NCBI RefSeq assembly: GCF_000519125.1
Contig: NZ_JAEX01000013.1
Span: 51,985-92,198 of the forward strand
Direction of reading: 5' to 3'
Source: Desulfocurvus vexinensis DSM 17965
Lineage (GTDB): Bacteria; Desulfobacterota; Desulfovibrionia; Desulfovibrionales; Desulfovibrionaceae
Length of the DNA stretch: 40,214 nucleotides
The notes beneath the pieces are model-generated. The model worked only from the letters and a program-made list of their open reading frames with translations, was not told the DNA's origin and did no database searches. Shown piece by piece: positions 32,811-40,214 of the stretch. The number at the start of each line of letters is the position of its first letter. Positions within the stretch are counted from its first letter, which is position 1. Position numbers and translations under genes: made by a program.

Positions 32811-33887
32811 TTAGCGTTCCGTGCAGGAGATGCACGGGTCGATGGACAGGACCACGACGGGCACGTCGGCCAGCTCCAGCCCGCCGACCATGGCCAGCAG
32901 CGGGGGCACGTTGGCGAAGGTGGGCGTGCGGATGCGGCAGCGGTCGAGGAACTTGGTGCCGTTGGCCTTGATGTAGTAGAGCAGCTCGCCGCGCGGCTGC
33001 TCCACGCGCACGATGGTCTCGCCCTCGGGGTTGCCCTTGACGGGCACGCGGGTGTCGCCCTCGGGCAGGCGCGCGATGGCCTGGCGCACCAGGTCGAGGG
33101 CTTGCAGGGTCTCGCGGAAGCGCACGGTGCTGCGGGCGTAGGAGTCGCCGCCCGTTTCCACCACGGGCTCGAAGTCCAGCTCCTTGTAGGCCGCGTAGCC
33201 GAGCTGGCGCATGTCCTGGGCCACGCCGGAGCCGCGCAGGGTCGGGCCCGCCGCGCCCAGCTCCAGGGCCTGCTCGCGGGTCAGCACGCCCACGCCCACG
33301 GTGCGCGACTTGACGGTGTAGTCGTCGAGCATGGTCTTTTGCAGCGCGCGCACGCCCTGCTCCACCTCGTCCACGCCTTCGAGAATCCAGCGCAGCTGCT
33401 CGGGCGAGAGGTCGTAGCGGGTGCCGCCCACCACGTTGACGGAGATGATCACGCGGTTGCCCGCCGTGGCCTCCATGATGTCCATGATCTTTTCGCGGAC
33501 CTTCCAGAACTGCTGGAACACGCTCTCGAAGCCGAAGGCGTCGGCGAACAGGCCCAGCCAGAGCAGGTGGCTGTGCACGCGGTGCAGCTCGCTCCAGATG
33601 ACGCGCAAAAAGCGCCCCCGGTCGGGCACTTCGATGCCCATGAGCGCCTCGATGCCCTGGCAGTAGGCCTTGGCGTGGATGCACGAGCAGATGCCGCACA
33701 CGCGCTCCACGATCTGGACCATCTGGTGGTAGTCGCGGATTTCCACGAGCTTTTCCAGGCCGCGGTGCACATAGCCCAGGGCCGGGATGGCTTCCTTGAC
33801 GATTTCGTCCTCGAGCACCAGCTTCAGGTGCACCGGCTCGGGGAGCACCGGGTGCTGGGGGCCGAAGGGAATGATGGTTCTGGCCAT
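32811..33887 (-). CDS. echE: Ech [NiFe] hydrogenase large subunit EchE
   Basis: A 358-residue catalytic subunit related to NuoD. Both nickel-binding cysteine pairs are present: RVCGICSCIH at 62-71 (C64, C67) and DPCISCTER at the very end (C352, C355), so this is a hydrogenase and not a complex I subunit. The protein ends at the arginine after the second motif, so no C-terminal peptide needs removal for nickel insertion, as known for Ech enzymes from some species. GPQHP near the N terminus is shared with NuoD. It is nine bases downstream of echD. Confidence 0.96.
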   Translation of the reverse strand: MARTIIPFGPQHPVLPEPVHLKLVLEDEIVKEAIPALGYVHRGLEKLVEIRDYHQMVQIVERVCGICSCIHAKAYCQGIEALMGIEVPDRGRFLRVIWSELHRVHSHLLWLGLFADAFGFESVFQQFWKVREKIMDIMEATAGNRVIISVNVVGGTRYDLSPEQLRWILEGVDEVEQGVRALQKTMLDDYTVKSRTVGVGVLTREQALELGAAGPTLRGSGVAQDMRQLGYAAYKELDFEPVVETGGDSYARSTVRFRETLQALDLVRQAIARLPEGDTRVPVKGNPEGETIVRVEQPRGELLYYIKANGTKFLDRCRIRTPTFANVPPLLAMVGGLELADVPVVVLSIDPCISCTER

Positions 33888-33896
33888 GGCGTATCC

Positions 33897-34262
33897 TTAC
33901 TGCTTGGTGATCTTGACGTTGGAGACGAGGGGGACTTCGGTCACTTCCGCATCCAGGTACAGGGTGCGGTTGAAGTCCAGGATCAGGCCGTCGAAGGAGA
34001 CGCCGAACTGGTCGCGGATCTCGTTTTCCACCAGCAGCGCGGCGAACAGGACGCCGGAGATGCTGGGCACGGGCTGGTCCTTGGGCTGGCGCATGCGCAG
34101 GTGGACCAGCTCCAGGTCCTTGTCGAAGTGGTAGAGGATGTCCAGGTCGCGCTCGTCGATTTCGGTGCAGGTCATGGTCACCAGGCGGTAGCCCGCGTTT
34201 TTCAGGCGCAGCACCTCGCTGGCCACGGTGGCCTGGGTGACTTCGGTGATGTTCTCGATCAT
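33897..34262 (-). CDS. echD: Ech hydrogenase subunit EchD (NuoC-like)
   Basis: A 121-residue hydrophilic subunit corresponding to the 30-kDa NuoC protein of complex I. Visible matches are GYRLVTMTCTEIDERDLDILYHFD and the region PSISGVLFAALLVENEIRDQFGV (PS.....W.E.EI.D..G pattern). It has no cofactor-binding cysteines. Position between the small and large subunits is the standard ech order. Confidence 0.9.
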   Translation of the reverse strand: MIENITEVTQATVASEVLRLKNAGYRLVTMTCTEIDERDLDILYHFDKDLELVHLRMRQPKDQPVPSISGVLFAALLVENEIRDQFGVSFDGLILDFNRTLYLDAEVTEVPLVSNVKITKQ

Positions 34263-34273
34263 CTCGTCCCTCC

Positions 34274-34726
34274 CTATGCGCCCTGCTCGGCGGCTTCGAC
34301 CTTTTCGGCGAACTTCTGCAGGCCCAGGACCACGCCGTCGATGATGGCCTCGGGCTTGGCCGGGCAGCCGGGCACGTACACGTCCACGGGGATGACCTTG
34401 TCCACGCCGCCGACCACGTTGTAGGCCTCGCGGAACACGCCGCCCGAGGTGCCGCAGGCGCCGATGGCGATGACGGCCTTGGGCTCGGGCATCTGGTCGT
34501 AGAGGTTTTTCAGCACCTTCTTGTTGCGGTGGTTGACGGTGCCGGTGACCAGCAGGATGTCGGCGTGCTTGGGGTTGCCCACGTTGACGATGCCGAAGCG
34601 CTCCACATCGTACATGGGGGTCAGGCAGGCCAGCACCTCGATGTCGCAGCCGTTGCAGCTGCCGCAGTCGAAGTGCATGATCCAGGGCGACTTGACGCGC
34701 GATTTCTTGATGAATGACTTTATCAT
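34274..34726 (-). CDS. echC: Ech hydrogenase small subunit EchC (NuoB-like)
   Basis: A 150-residue subunit that holds the proximal [4Fe-4S] cluster next to the nickel site. The ligands lie in DCGSCNGCDIEV (C21 and C24 or C27), GACGTSGG (about C94) and PGCPAKPE (about C124). The first residues, KSFIKKSRVKSPW, are the typical short basic N terminus. It is 11 bases before echD and follows echB by four bases. Confidence 0.95.
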   Translation of the reverse strand: MIKSFIKKSRVKSPWIMHFDCGSCNGCDIEVLACLTPMYDVERFGIVNVGNPKHADILLVTGTVNHRNKKVLKNLYDQMPEPKAVIAIGACGTSGGVFREAYNVVGGVDKVIPVDVYVPGCPAKPEAIIDGVVLGLQKFAEKVEAAEQGA

Positions 34727-34730
34727 GGCG

Positions 34731-35585
34731 CTAGATCTTGGCGTACAGCCAGATGAGGTTCACGACGGAGAGGCCCAGGCCGACGCTCCAGACGTACTTG
34801 AGCATCCAACGCCAGGTCATGCGGGCCATGGTGTTGTCGATGATGATTTCGGCCATGTAGGTCACGGCCAGCAGGACGATCATCATCAGCACGTTGGTGG
34901 ACCAGAACAGGGCGCACACGCCAAGCACCAGCACCGTTTCGTACCAGTGGGCGATCTCGATGAGCCCGAGGTAGGGCCCGGAGTATTCCGTGAGCACGCC
35001 CTTGACCAGCTCCTGGTGCCCGTGGTGCGAGGTGGAGAAGTCGAAGGGCGACTTGCGCAGCTTGATGGTCAGCGCGTAGCCGAGCACGATGAACATGAGC
35101 GGCAGCTGGAAGAGCAGCGGCGTCTCGTGGGCCAGGATGTCGCTGACCTGGAAGCTGCCCGTGGCCAGATACAGGCTGACGAAGACCAGGATGAGCAGCG
35201 GCTCGTAGGTCAGCACCTGGATCAGCTCGCGCTGGGCGCCCACCTGGCTGTAGGGCGAGGGCACGCTCATGGCGCCCACCACCAGGAACACCGCGCCGAT
35301 GGCCTGCACGAAGAAGATCAGCAGCAGGTCGGCCTGCAGGAAGAACAGCACGCACGACAGGGCCGCGGCCACGAAGTAGACCCAGGCGCAGAAGATCTGC
35401 CAGGGGTTGGAGGCCATGGGCTCTTTGCCGAAGAGTTTGGCCACGTCGTAGAAGGCCTGCATGACCGGCGGGCCCTGGCGCGACTGGAACCAGGCCGTGA
35501 GCCTGCGGTCGATGCCGGCCAGCAGGCCGCCAGCCAGCGGAGCCAGGACGAGCCCGACGAGAACGAGAAGGATGGTGGTGAGCAT
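34731..35585 (-). CDS. echB: Ech hydrogenase membrane subunit EchB (NuoH-like)
   Basis: A 284-residue integral membrane protein with about eight helices, equivalent to NuoH, which anchors the soluble arm and takes part in proton movement. GIDRRLTAWFQSRQGPPVMQ (residues about 23-42) is the conserved first loop, and STSHHGHQELVKGVLTEYSG lines the quinone-chamber equivalent. Its start overlaps the echA stop by one base (TAATG), giving translational coupling. Confidence 0.95.
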   Translation of the reverse strand: MLTTILLVLVGLVLAPLAGGLLAGIDRRLTAWFQSRQGPPVMQAFYDVAKLFGKEPMASNPWQIFCAWVYFVAAALSCVLFFLQADLLLIFFVQAIGAVFLVVGAMSVPSPYSQVGAQRELIQVLTYEPLLILVFVSLYLATGSFQVSDILAHETPLLFQLPLMFIVLGYALTIKLRKSPFDFSTSHHGHQELVKGVLTEYSGPYLGLIEIAHWYETVLVLGVCALFWSTNVLMMIVLLAVTYMAEIIIDNTMARMTWRWMLKYVWSVGLGLSVVNLIWLYAKI

Positions 35586-37465
35586 TACAGGGCACCTCCG
35601 ATCATGAGCACGATGAGCGCCGCCGCGGCCACGTTGACGAAGGTCGTCAACCGGTCCTCACCGAACATGGCGGGCAGGTAGTAGTTGCCCGCCTCGACCT
35701 TGACCGGCTGGTTCATGGGGCCGTTCCAGGTGCCGTCGGTGGCCATGCCGATGTTCGATCCGGCCATGTAGGGGGCGCTGTAGGTCATGGCGCGCGAACG
35801 CCGGGCCGCGCGCAGGGCCAGCAGCACGCCCAGGCCCAGCACCGCGAACAGCGGGTACACGTAGAAGGCCTCGATGGGGTTGGCCGCGCCGGGGGTCATG
35901 GGGGCGACGACCGCCTCGTAGACCTGGGGCGAAGCCACGGACAGGACCACCGCCCCGGCCAGCAGCACCAGCAGCGGCACGCGGATCAGCGCGGGCTGGG
36001 CCTCGGCCACGGGCTGGCGGTCGCCGGGGGCGGCCAGCAGGGTGCCTGCCCAGCGCGCCCAGTAGACCACCGTCAGCGCGCTGGCCAGGGCCATCATGGT
36101 CACCACCACCAGCTGGCCCGAGGCCGACTCGATGGCCAGCCACTTGGCCATGAGCACGCCAAAGGGCGGCAGGAGCATGGTCAGGATGCCGGTGATGGTG
36201 ATCCAGGCCGTGTGGGGCATGCGCGTGTACAGGCCGCGCATGTCCTCGATGTCGCGCGAGCCGATGTGCTGCTCGATGGTGCCCACGCACAGGAACAGCA
36301 GCGCCTTGGACACGGCGTGGAAGATGATCAGGAAGATGGCCGCCGCAATGGCCGCCGGGGTGTTGATGCCCGCGCAGGCGACGATCAGGCCCAGGTTGGA
36401 GATGGTGGAGTAGGCCAGGATCTTCTTGCCGTTGGACTGGCTGATGGCCAGGGCCGCGCAGGCCAGGAAGGTGAAGGCGCCGCACAGGGCCACGCCGTCG
36501 GACACGAAGCTGCCCGCGTAGGCCGGGGCCATGCGCAGGACCACGTACACCCCCGCCTTGACCATGGTGCTCGAATGCAGCAGCGCCGAGACCGGGGTGG
36601 GCGCGACCATGGCGCCCAGCAGCCAGCTCTGGAAGGGCACCTGGGCGGCCTTGGTGAAGCCCGCGAAGCAGATGAGGCCCATGCCCACCAGCAGGCCGGT
36701 GCCCGCCGCGCTGCCCGAGGCCAGGATGGCCTGGATGTCCAGGGTGCCGACGCTGGTGTAGGTGAACATCATGCCCAGCACGAAGGCCAGACCGCCCGCG
36801 GAGTTCATCCACAGGGCGCGCACGGCGTTCTTCACGGCGACCTCGGTGCCGTCGTGGCCGATGAGCATGAACGAACACAGGGTGGTGATCTCGAAGAAGA
36901 AGTACAGCCACAGGATGTTGTTGGCCATGACCAGCCCGTTCATGGCACCCAGGAAGAGCACCAGGAACAGGAAGAAACGCGGCTGGCGCGAGGTCTCCAG
37001 GTGCAGGTGCTCCTCGTGCTCCTTCATGTAGGGCAGGGCGAACACGCAGATCAGCGAGCCGACGATGGAGATGATCAGCACCATGACCATGGAGAGCTGG
37101 TCCACGTAGAACGCGGACACCGGGGCGGAATGGTCCACCCAGAACAGCTCCAGGATCACCAGCCCGAGCATCTGCAGGACGCTGAAGACCTTGATGAGCA
37201 GGTTGTCATGCTTGAAGCCGTAGAACAGGATCACGCCGAGCAGGGCGAAATCCAGGACCGCGATGAGCATGTTCCAGCTCATGCCCAGGACGGGACCGGG
37301 CGAGTAGGAAACGGGCCCCGCCGACAGCAGGGCCACGGAGGCGACGGCCAGGATCACGCCTGTGATCATGACGACCAGCGCCCGCAGGAAGCTGGCGCGC
37401 AGCAGATAGCACGCCAGTCCGGCCACGAATGGCAACAGGACGAGAAGGACGATCTGGGTGGACAT
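35585..37465 (-). CDS. echA: Ech hydrogenase antiporter-like subunit EchA (NuoL-like)
   Basis: A 626-residue polytopic subunit related to NuoL and Mrp antiporters, the main proton/sodium pumping part. The conserved lysine-bearing helices are visible around FAGFTKAAQVPFQSWLLGAM and HSSTMVKAGVYVVLR, and the glutamate of the fifth helix region lies in the LYFFFEITTLCSF segment. The start at 37465 is chosen over an upstream in-frame ATG (37507) because AAGGGG precedes it at proper distance and hydrophobic sequence follows at once. It heads the echABCDEF operon, with a candidate promoter and a structured leader upstream. Confidence 0.95.
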   Translation of the reverse strand: MSTQIVLLVLLPFVAGLACYLLRASFLRALVVMITGVILAVASVALLSAGPVSYSPGPVLGMSWNMLIAVLDFALLGVILFYGFKHDNLLIKVFSVLQMLGLVILELFWVDHSAPVSAFYVDQLSMVMVLIISIVGSLICVFALPYMKEHEEHLHLETSRQPRFFLFLVLFLGAMNGLVMANNILWLYFFFEITTLCSFMLIGHDGTEVAVKNAVRALWMNSAGGLAFVLGMMFTYTSVGTLDIQAILASGSAAGTGLLVGMGLICFAGFTKAAQVPFQSWLLGAMVAPTPVSALLHSSTMVKAGVYVVLRMAPAYAGSFVSDGVALCGAFTFLACAALAISQSNGKKILAYSTISNLGLIVACAGINTPAAIAAAIFLIIFHAVSKALLFLCVGTIEQHIGSRDIEDMRGLYTRMPHTAWITITGILTMLLPPFGVLMAKWLAIESASGQLVVVTMMALASALTVVYWARWAGTLLAAPGDRQPVAEAQPALIRVPLLVLLAGAVVLSVASPQVYEAVVAPMTPGAANPIEAFYVYPLFAVLGLGVLLALRAARRSRAMTYSAPYMAGSNIGMATDGTWNGPMNQPVKVEAGNYYLPAMFGEDRLTTFVNVAAAALIVLMIGGAL

Positions 37466-37508
37466 GGTAACCCCTTCGCAAAGATTGCCGCAGAACAACA
37501 CACACAAC

Positions 37509-37561
37509 GCCCTGCGCAGGAGGCCGCAGGGCTTGCCCGTAAGGATTCCCGCCCTTACGGG
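37509..37561 (-). promoter_or_regulatory. Structured leader of the ech operon
   Basis: Two hairpins lie in the predicted 5' untranslated region: GCCCTGC/GCAGGGC (37509-37515 with 37526-37532) and CCCGTAAGG/CCTTACGGG (37536-37544 with 37553-37561). Neither is followed by a T-run on the minus strand. They may protect the mRNA or be regulatory. I do not recognise a riboswitch class. Confidence 0.4.
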
Positions 37562-37571
37562 GCTTGGATTT

Positions 37572-37600
37572 GTCGTAGAAAAGAAAAATTGTCAGGTCAA
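37572..37600 (-). promoter_or_regulatory. Candidate promoter of the ech operon
   Basis: On the minus strand TTGACC (37600-37595), a 17-base spacer rich in T, and TACGAC (37577-37572). The -35 is good and the -10 fair. The transcript would carry a leader of about 100 bases. Confidence 0.45.
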
Positions 37601-37957
37601 CCGGAACCGGAAAAGTCCCCTGCTCGTCGTTCCATCCCGGGATCAGGGTCGGGGCCGGGGCGGGTGGTATGCAGCTCCAGGCGGGTTATCCCACAGGATG
37701 TTCTTGTATATCAATCTGTGAAACAATGATTTTTCGTGATGATTCGGAGTTCCGGCAGCTCCCCGTTGTCGGGGTGTGGTTGTGCACTAAAAGAACACTG
37801 AATCAAAAAAAGTATTCTCTGGTTGTGTAAACAACCAGTGTCCAGGCGCGGAAAAATTCGCAGCCTGAGCTGTTTCGTCTGCGCCGCAGTAGGAAATGGC
37901 CCGCCCCGTATTCGGAATTATGATGAAAAGCCCGGGGGCTTCCTGTATGCTCCCGCA
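37601..37957. other. Region between ech operon and histidine kinase
   Basis: No gene is supported apart from a possible upstream extension of the kinase frame (from TTG 37823). Bases 37690-37830 are AT-rich and probably contain the kinase promoter. A perfect 8-bp dyad CTGGTTGT-GTAA-ACAACCAG lies at 37819-37838, a candidate operator or start of a transcript hairpin. Confidence 0.5.
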
Positions 37958-39268
37958 ATGGGCGAAGAGTTGGACAAGAAGAGCGGCGCGGCGGAAGGCG
38001 GCGCGGCGGGCGAGGTGCGCGACAGGCTCATCGGCCTGGGGTCGGGCTCCATCCGCAAGAGCTACTACCCGGAGCTGCGCCAGCGCCTGGACGAGCTGGA
38101 CCGCATGCACGGGTACCTGGCCAGCGTGCTGGACGCCATGCCCTCGGCCATCCTGGGCGTGGACGCGGACCTGCGCGTGACCCGCGCCAACCGGGCGGCG
38201 GCGGACCTGGCCGGGCTGCCCCGGGCCGAGATGGAGGGGCGCCTGCTGGGCGACATCTTCCCGGACCTGCGGCGCTACCTGGCCGGGGCCACCCGCGCCG
38301 TGGCCCAGGGCCAGCCCCTGGAGCGGCGCGCCGCCGAGGCCGAGGGCCCCGCACCCGGCCCCTGCGCCAGCGGGAACTGCGGCAGCCGGGAACCGCGCTA
38401 CTACGACATCATGGTCGCGCCCATCGAGGCCGGGCGCAGCGCCGTGATCCGCCTGGACGACGTGACCGACCGCGTGCGCCTGGACCAGCTCATCGTGCAG
38501 ACGGAGAAGATGGTCTCCCTGGGCGGGCTGGCGGCGGGCATGGCCCATGAAATCAACAACCCCCTGGGCGGCATCCTCCAGGGCGCGCAGAACATCCTGC
38601 TGCGCCTGGACCCCGCGCGCCCGGCCAACGTCCAGGCCGCGCGCGAGGCCGGCTGCTCGCTGGACGCCATCCACGACTACGCCCGGCGCCGGGGCATCCT
38701 GCGCTTCCTCGACGGCATCCGCGCCTCGGGGCGGCGCGCCGCGTCCATCGTGCAGCACATGCTCGAATTCAGCCGCGCCAGCGACACGCGTCACGAGCCG
38801 CACCACCTGGAGCGCGTGGTGGAGGGCGCTCTGGCCCTGGCCGCCAGCGACTTCGGGCTGGACCGCAAGGCGGGCTTCCGGCGCGTGGCCGTGCAGCGGG
38901 ACTTCCGGGAGGGCGTGCCCCCGGTGCTCATGAGCCGCACCGAGATCGAGCAGGTGGTCTTCAACCTCGTGAAGAACGCCGTGGAGGCCATGGGCGAGGC
39001 GGGTACGGCCCAGCCGCGCCTGGTGTTCTCCACCCGCGTGGAGGGCGGGTTCGCCGTGCTGGAGGTTGCCGACAACGGCCCGGGCATGGACGAGGCCACC
39101 CGCAGACGCGTCTTCGAACCGTTCTTCACCACCAAGGAGGTGGGCAAGGGCACCGGGCTCGGCCTGTCGGTGTCCTATTTCATCGTCACCACCAACCACG
39201 GCGGCGAATTCGCCGTGGACTCGCGGCCAGGCCGGGGCAGCCGCTTCGTCATCCGCCTGCCGCTGTAG
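37958..39268 (+). CDS. Soluble PAS-domain sensor histidine kinase
   Basis: A 436-residue cytoplasmic kinase with no membrane segment. A PAS domain covers about 50-170 (LDAMPSAILGVDADLRVTRAN, ending VIRLDDVTDRVRL) and contains an insert with two cysteines (CASGNC, about 136-141). The dimerisation domain carries the phosphorylated H198 in AAGMAHEINNPLGGI, with an insert of about 35 residues before its second helix (SGRRAASIVQHMLEFSR). The ATPase domain shows NLVKNAVEAM, DNGPGMD, FEPFFTTK and GKGTGLGLSVSY. The start is uncertain: ATG 37958 lacks a clear ribosome-binding site and the frame is open back to 37823. No response regulator lies within the window, so it is an orphan here. The signal is unknown; proximity to ech suggests redox or hydrogen metabolism only weakly. 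Confidence 0.88.
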   Translation: MGEELDKKSGAAEGGAAGEVRDRLIGLGSGSIRKSYYPELRQRLDELDRMHGYLASVLDAMPSAILGVDADLRVTRANRAAADLAGLPRAEMEGRLLGDIFPDLRRYLAGATRAVAQGQPLERRAAEAEGPAPGPCASGNCGSREPRYYDIMVAPIEAGRSAVIRLDDVTDRVRLDQLIVQTEKMVSLGGLAAGMAHEINNPLGGILQGAQNILLRLDPARPANVQAAREAGCSLDAIHDYARRRGILRFLDGIRASGRRAASIVQHMLEFSRASDTRHEPHHLERVVEGALALAASDFGLDRKAGFRRVAVQRDFREGVPPVLMSRTEIEQVVFNLVKNAVEAMGEAGTAQPRLVFSTRVEGGFAVLEVADNGPGMDEATRRRVFEPFFTTKEVGKGTGLGLSVSYFIVTTNHGGEFAVDSRPGRGSRFVIRLPL

Positions 39269-39284
39269 GCCGGGCCCGGCGGGG

Positions 39285-39311
39285 CCGGGCGCCAGCCCCT
39301 GGGGCGCCCGG
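39285..39311 (+). terminator. Hairpin after the histidine kinase gene
   Basis: CCGGGCGCC (39285-39293) pairs with GGCGCCCGG (39303-39311) around a 9-base loop, 17 bases past the stop. No T-run follows, so termination may be weak. Confidence 0.4.
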
Positions 39312-39502
39312 GGCGGTCCCCCCGCCCCGTCCCGTCCATCCGCCAGCACGGCGCACCTGCGCCGGACCCGCCCGTCCACTCCCCCCGGCCTTGCCTCCCT
39401 GCCGCTCCCGCGTCGCCCCTTGCGCCTTGTCCGCCCTCGCGCTCCGTCCGCGCCCACCGCGCCCTGCCACCCTGGCGCCCCCCGCCCCGGGCGGGGGCGC
39501 AA
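39312..39502. other. GC-rich intergenic stretch, nothing recognised
   Basis: About 190 bases of C-rich sequence between the kinase gene and the structured region. I see no start codon with a ribosome-binding site, repeat or promoter in it. Confidence 0.4.
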
Positions 39503-39720
39503 AAAGAGAGCGCCCGGTGGAAACTCCACCGGGCGCGCTGCCCTTGGGCGGGCCCCGCGAACCGCCCCCACTGCACCGGGTTCACAGGGGGAGGACACAG
39601 ACGGCCCTGTCCCAAGGGTCTGCGAGGCGTCTTCAATGTGGAGTGGACCTGCCGGAGTCCACTCCCCCCCTCAACACCTTCGCTGTCTTAGATTCATACG
39701 CATCCGCTTTCGTTTTGCCT
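39503..39720 (-). ncRNA. Candidate structured small RNA ending in an intrinsic terminator
   Basis: On the minus strand this stretch ends in a strong terminator: 39510-39520 pairs with 39526-39536 (11 bp, loop of 5) and the strand then runs into CTCTCTTTTT. Before it, CCCTTGGG and CCCAAGGG (39541-39548, 39611-39618) plus GGGCC/GGCCC (39550-39554, 39603-39607) enclose a further C-rich/G-rich hairpin, giving a rod with internal loops. Upstream of that is a 9-bp stem (39640-39648 with 39657-39665). No protein gene accounts for a minus-strand terminator here; the next gene upstream, tRNA-Phe, has its own terminator. A rod-like fold recalls 6S or SRP RNA, but I could not match their conserved loops. 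The 5' end is not defined and no good promoter is seen. Confidence 0.35.
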
Positions 39721-39898
39721 ATGGGGGAAAACCCGTATTTTGGACGAGGCGTTCCCGCCGGGGGGCGCAGTCTCCCCGCGAGGCCCTGCGGCCGATGGCG
39801 CGGCAAAAGGTCGAGGGTCGGCCAACCCCGGGATGCGCCGCCCTGGGAGCCGGGGAGCGATGCGGGACGCGGCAGCGAGGCCGGAGCCTGCCCGCACG
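39721..39898. other. Spacer between candidate RNA and tRNA-Phe terminator
   Basis: About 180 bases with no supported gene. If the candidate RNA is real, its promoter should lie in the first part of this stretch (read on the minus strand); TATGAAT at about 39694-39700 is the nearest -10-like sequence but lacks a -35. Confidence 0.35.
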
Positions 39899-39932
39899 AA
39901 AAAAGCCCCCGGACAGGGTCCTGGGGGCTTTT
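39899..39932 (-). terminator. Intrinsic terminator of tRNA-Phe
   Basis: AAAAGCCCCC (39901-39910) pairs with GGGGGCTTTT (39923-39932); the loop contains a small inner stem. On the minus strand the hairpin ends in six T residues, eight bases after the tRNA 3' end. Confidence 0.85.
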
Positions 39933-39940
39933 GAAATTCG

Positions 39941-40016
39941 TGGTGCCACGGCACAGAGTCGAACTGCGGACACGGGGATTTTCAGTCCCCTGCTCTACCA
40001 ACTGAGCTACCGTGGC
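39941..40016 (-). tRNA. tRNA-Phe (anticodon GAA)
   Basis: A 76-base cloverleaf on the minus strand. The acceptor stem is GCCACGG paired with CCGTGGC, followed by A and an encoded CCA. The D-arm holds AGCTCAGTTGGTAGAGC, the anticodon stem-loop is GGGGA-CTGAAAA-TCCCC with anticodon GAA, and the T-arm holds GTTCGACTC. It stands alone, with its own promoter and terminator. Confidence 0.97.
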
Positions 40017-40032
40017 AACCGGCGAGCAATGG

Positions 40033-40061
40033 GTATTAGCCAAACTCGAAGCCCGATGCAA
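40033..40061 (-). promoter_or_regulatory. Promoter of tRNA-Phe
   Basis: On the minus strand TTGCAT (40061-40056), a 17-base spacer and TAATAC (40038-40033). Transcription should start about 10 bases before the mature tRNA. The last 150 bases of the window beyond this promoter show no recognisable feature. Confidence 0.7.
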
Positions 40062-40214
40062 GGATTTTTTCCCGCATCCGGGCACCCGGGGGCGCGTGGC
40101 GGGAGGAAGCCTGGGGGCGGTGCGCGTGGCCCCGGGGTGGATTTGCCTCCGGCGGCTCAAGGGGCACGCCCCTTGAGAATCCCGCATTGGGTGGGCGTGG
40201 CGGCGCGCCGCCAC

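Noticed and set aside
39503-39670. Cobalamin riboswitch on the plus strand
   Set aside because: Only short fragments resemble the consensus, the B12 box matches at about nine of sixteen positions, and no plus-strand gene lies downstream in the window.
39503-39720. SRP or 6S RNA
   Set aside because: The fold is rod-like, but the SRP apical loop and 6S conserved bubble sequences were not found on either strand. It is kept only as an unclassified candidate RNA.
1-40214. CRISPR array
   Set aside because: No regularly spaced direct repeats with unique spacers were seen; the only tandem array has 10-bp units without spacers.

Overview
The window is high-GC bacterial chromosome that reads as a Desulfovibrio-type sulfate reducer (Desulfovibrionaceae). 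The pointers are a complete six-gene Ech [NiFe] hydrogenase operon, a Re-type citrate synthase, a long-form HisG, a mot-mot-fliLNOPQ cluster with two MotB proteins, and an amtB-PII pair. The taxonomic call is inference from gene content, not from a marker search.

Left part (1-5.8 kb): a minus-strand gene fusing an EndoQ-like PHP nuclease to a UvrD helicase ends just after a perfect 27-bp hairpin. Upstream of it lies an AT-rich islet bounded precisely by 24-bp terminal inverted repeats and an 8-bp direct repeat (3496-5537). The islet carries a Panacea/SocA-domain antitoxin gene overlapping a probable PemK/MazF-like toxin gene, and no transposase. This looks like a transposed toxin-antitoxin unit and is the most notable object in the window.

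5.8-18.3 kb, minus strand: topA, a conserved unknown and Re-citrate synthase; an amidohydrolase; pyrB-pyrC; an HD protein with a degenerate nucleotidyltransferase head; then rlmN-hisI-hisG with overlapping stop/start codons. Intrinsic terminators separate these blocks, and one promoter before the HD gene is convincing.

18.5-27.3 kb, plus strand: era, an AlbA_2/Schlafen-type regulator followed by a 10-bp tandem repeat, then yggS-motA-motB-motB2-fliL-fliN-fliO-fliP-fliQ, which supplies the flagellar stator, switch and export gate.

27.5-37.5 kb, minus strand: an EAL phosphodiesterase with a Cache-like tail, PII, AmtB, a LemA protein, a pyridoxamine-oxidase-fold protein and the echABCDEF operon.

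38-40.2 kb: a soluble PAS histidine kinase (plus strand), a structured stretch that may encode a minus-strand small RNA, and a tRNA-Phe gene with a clear promoter and terminator. Nothing recognisable remains in the last 150 bases.
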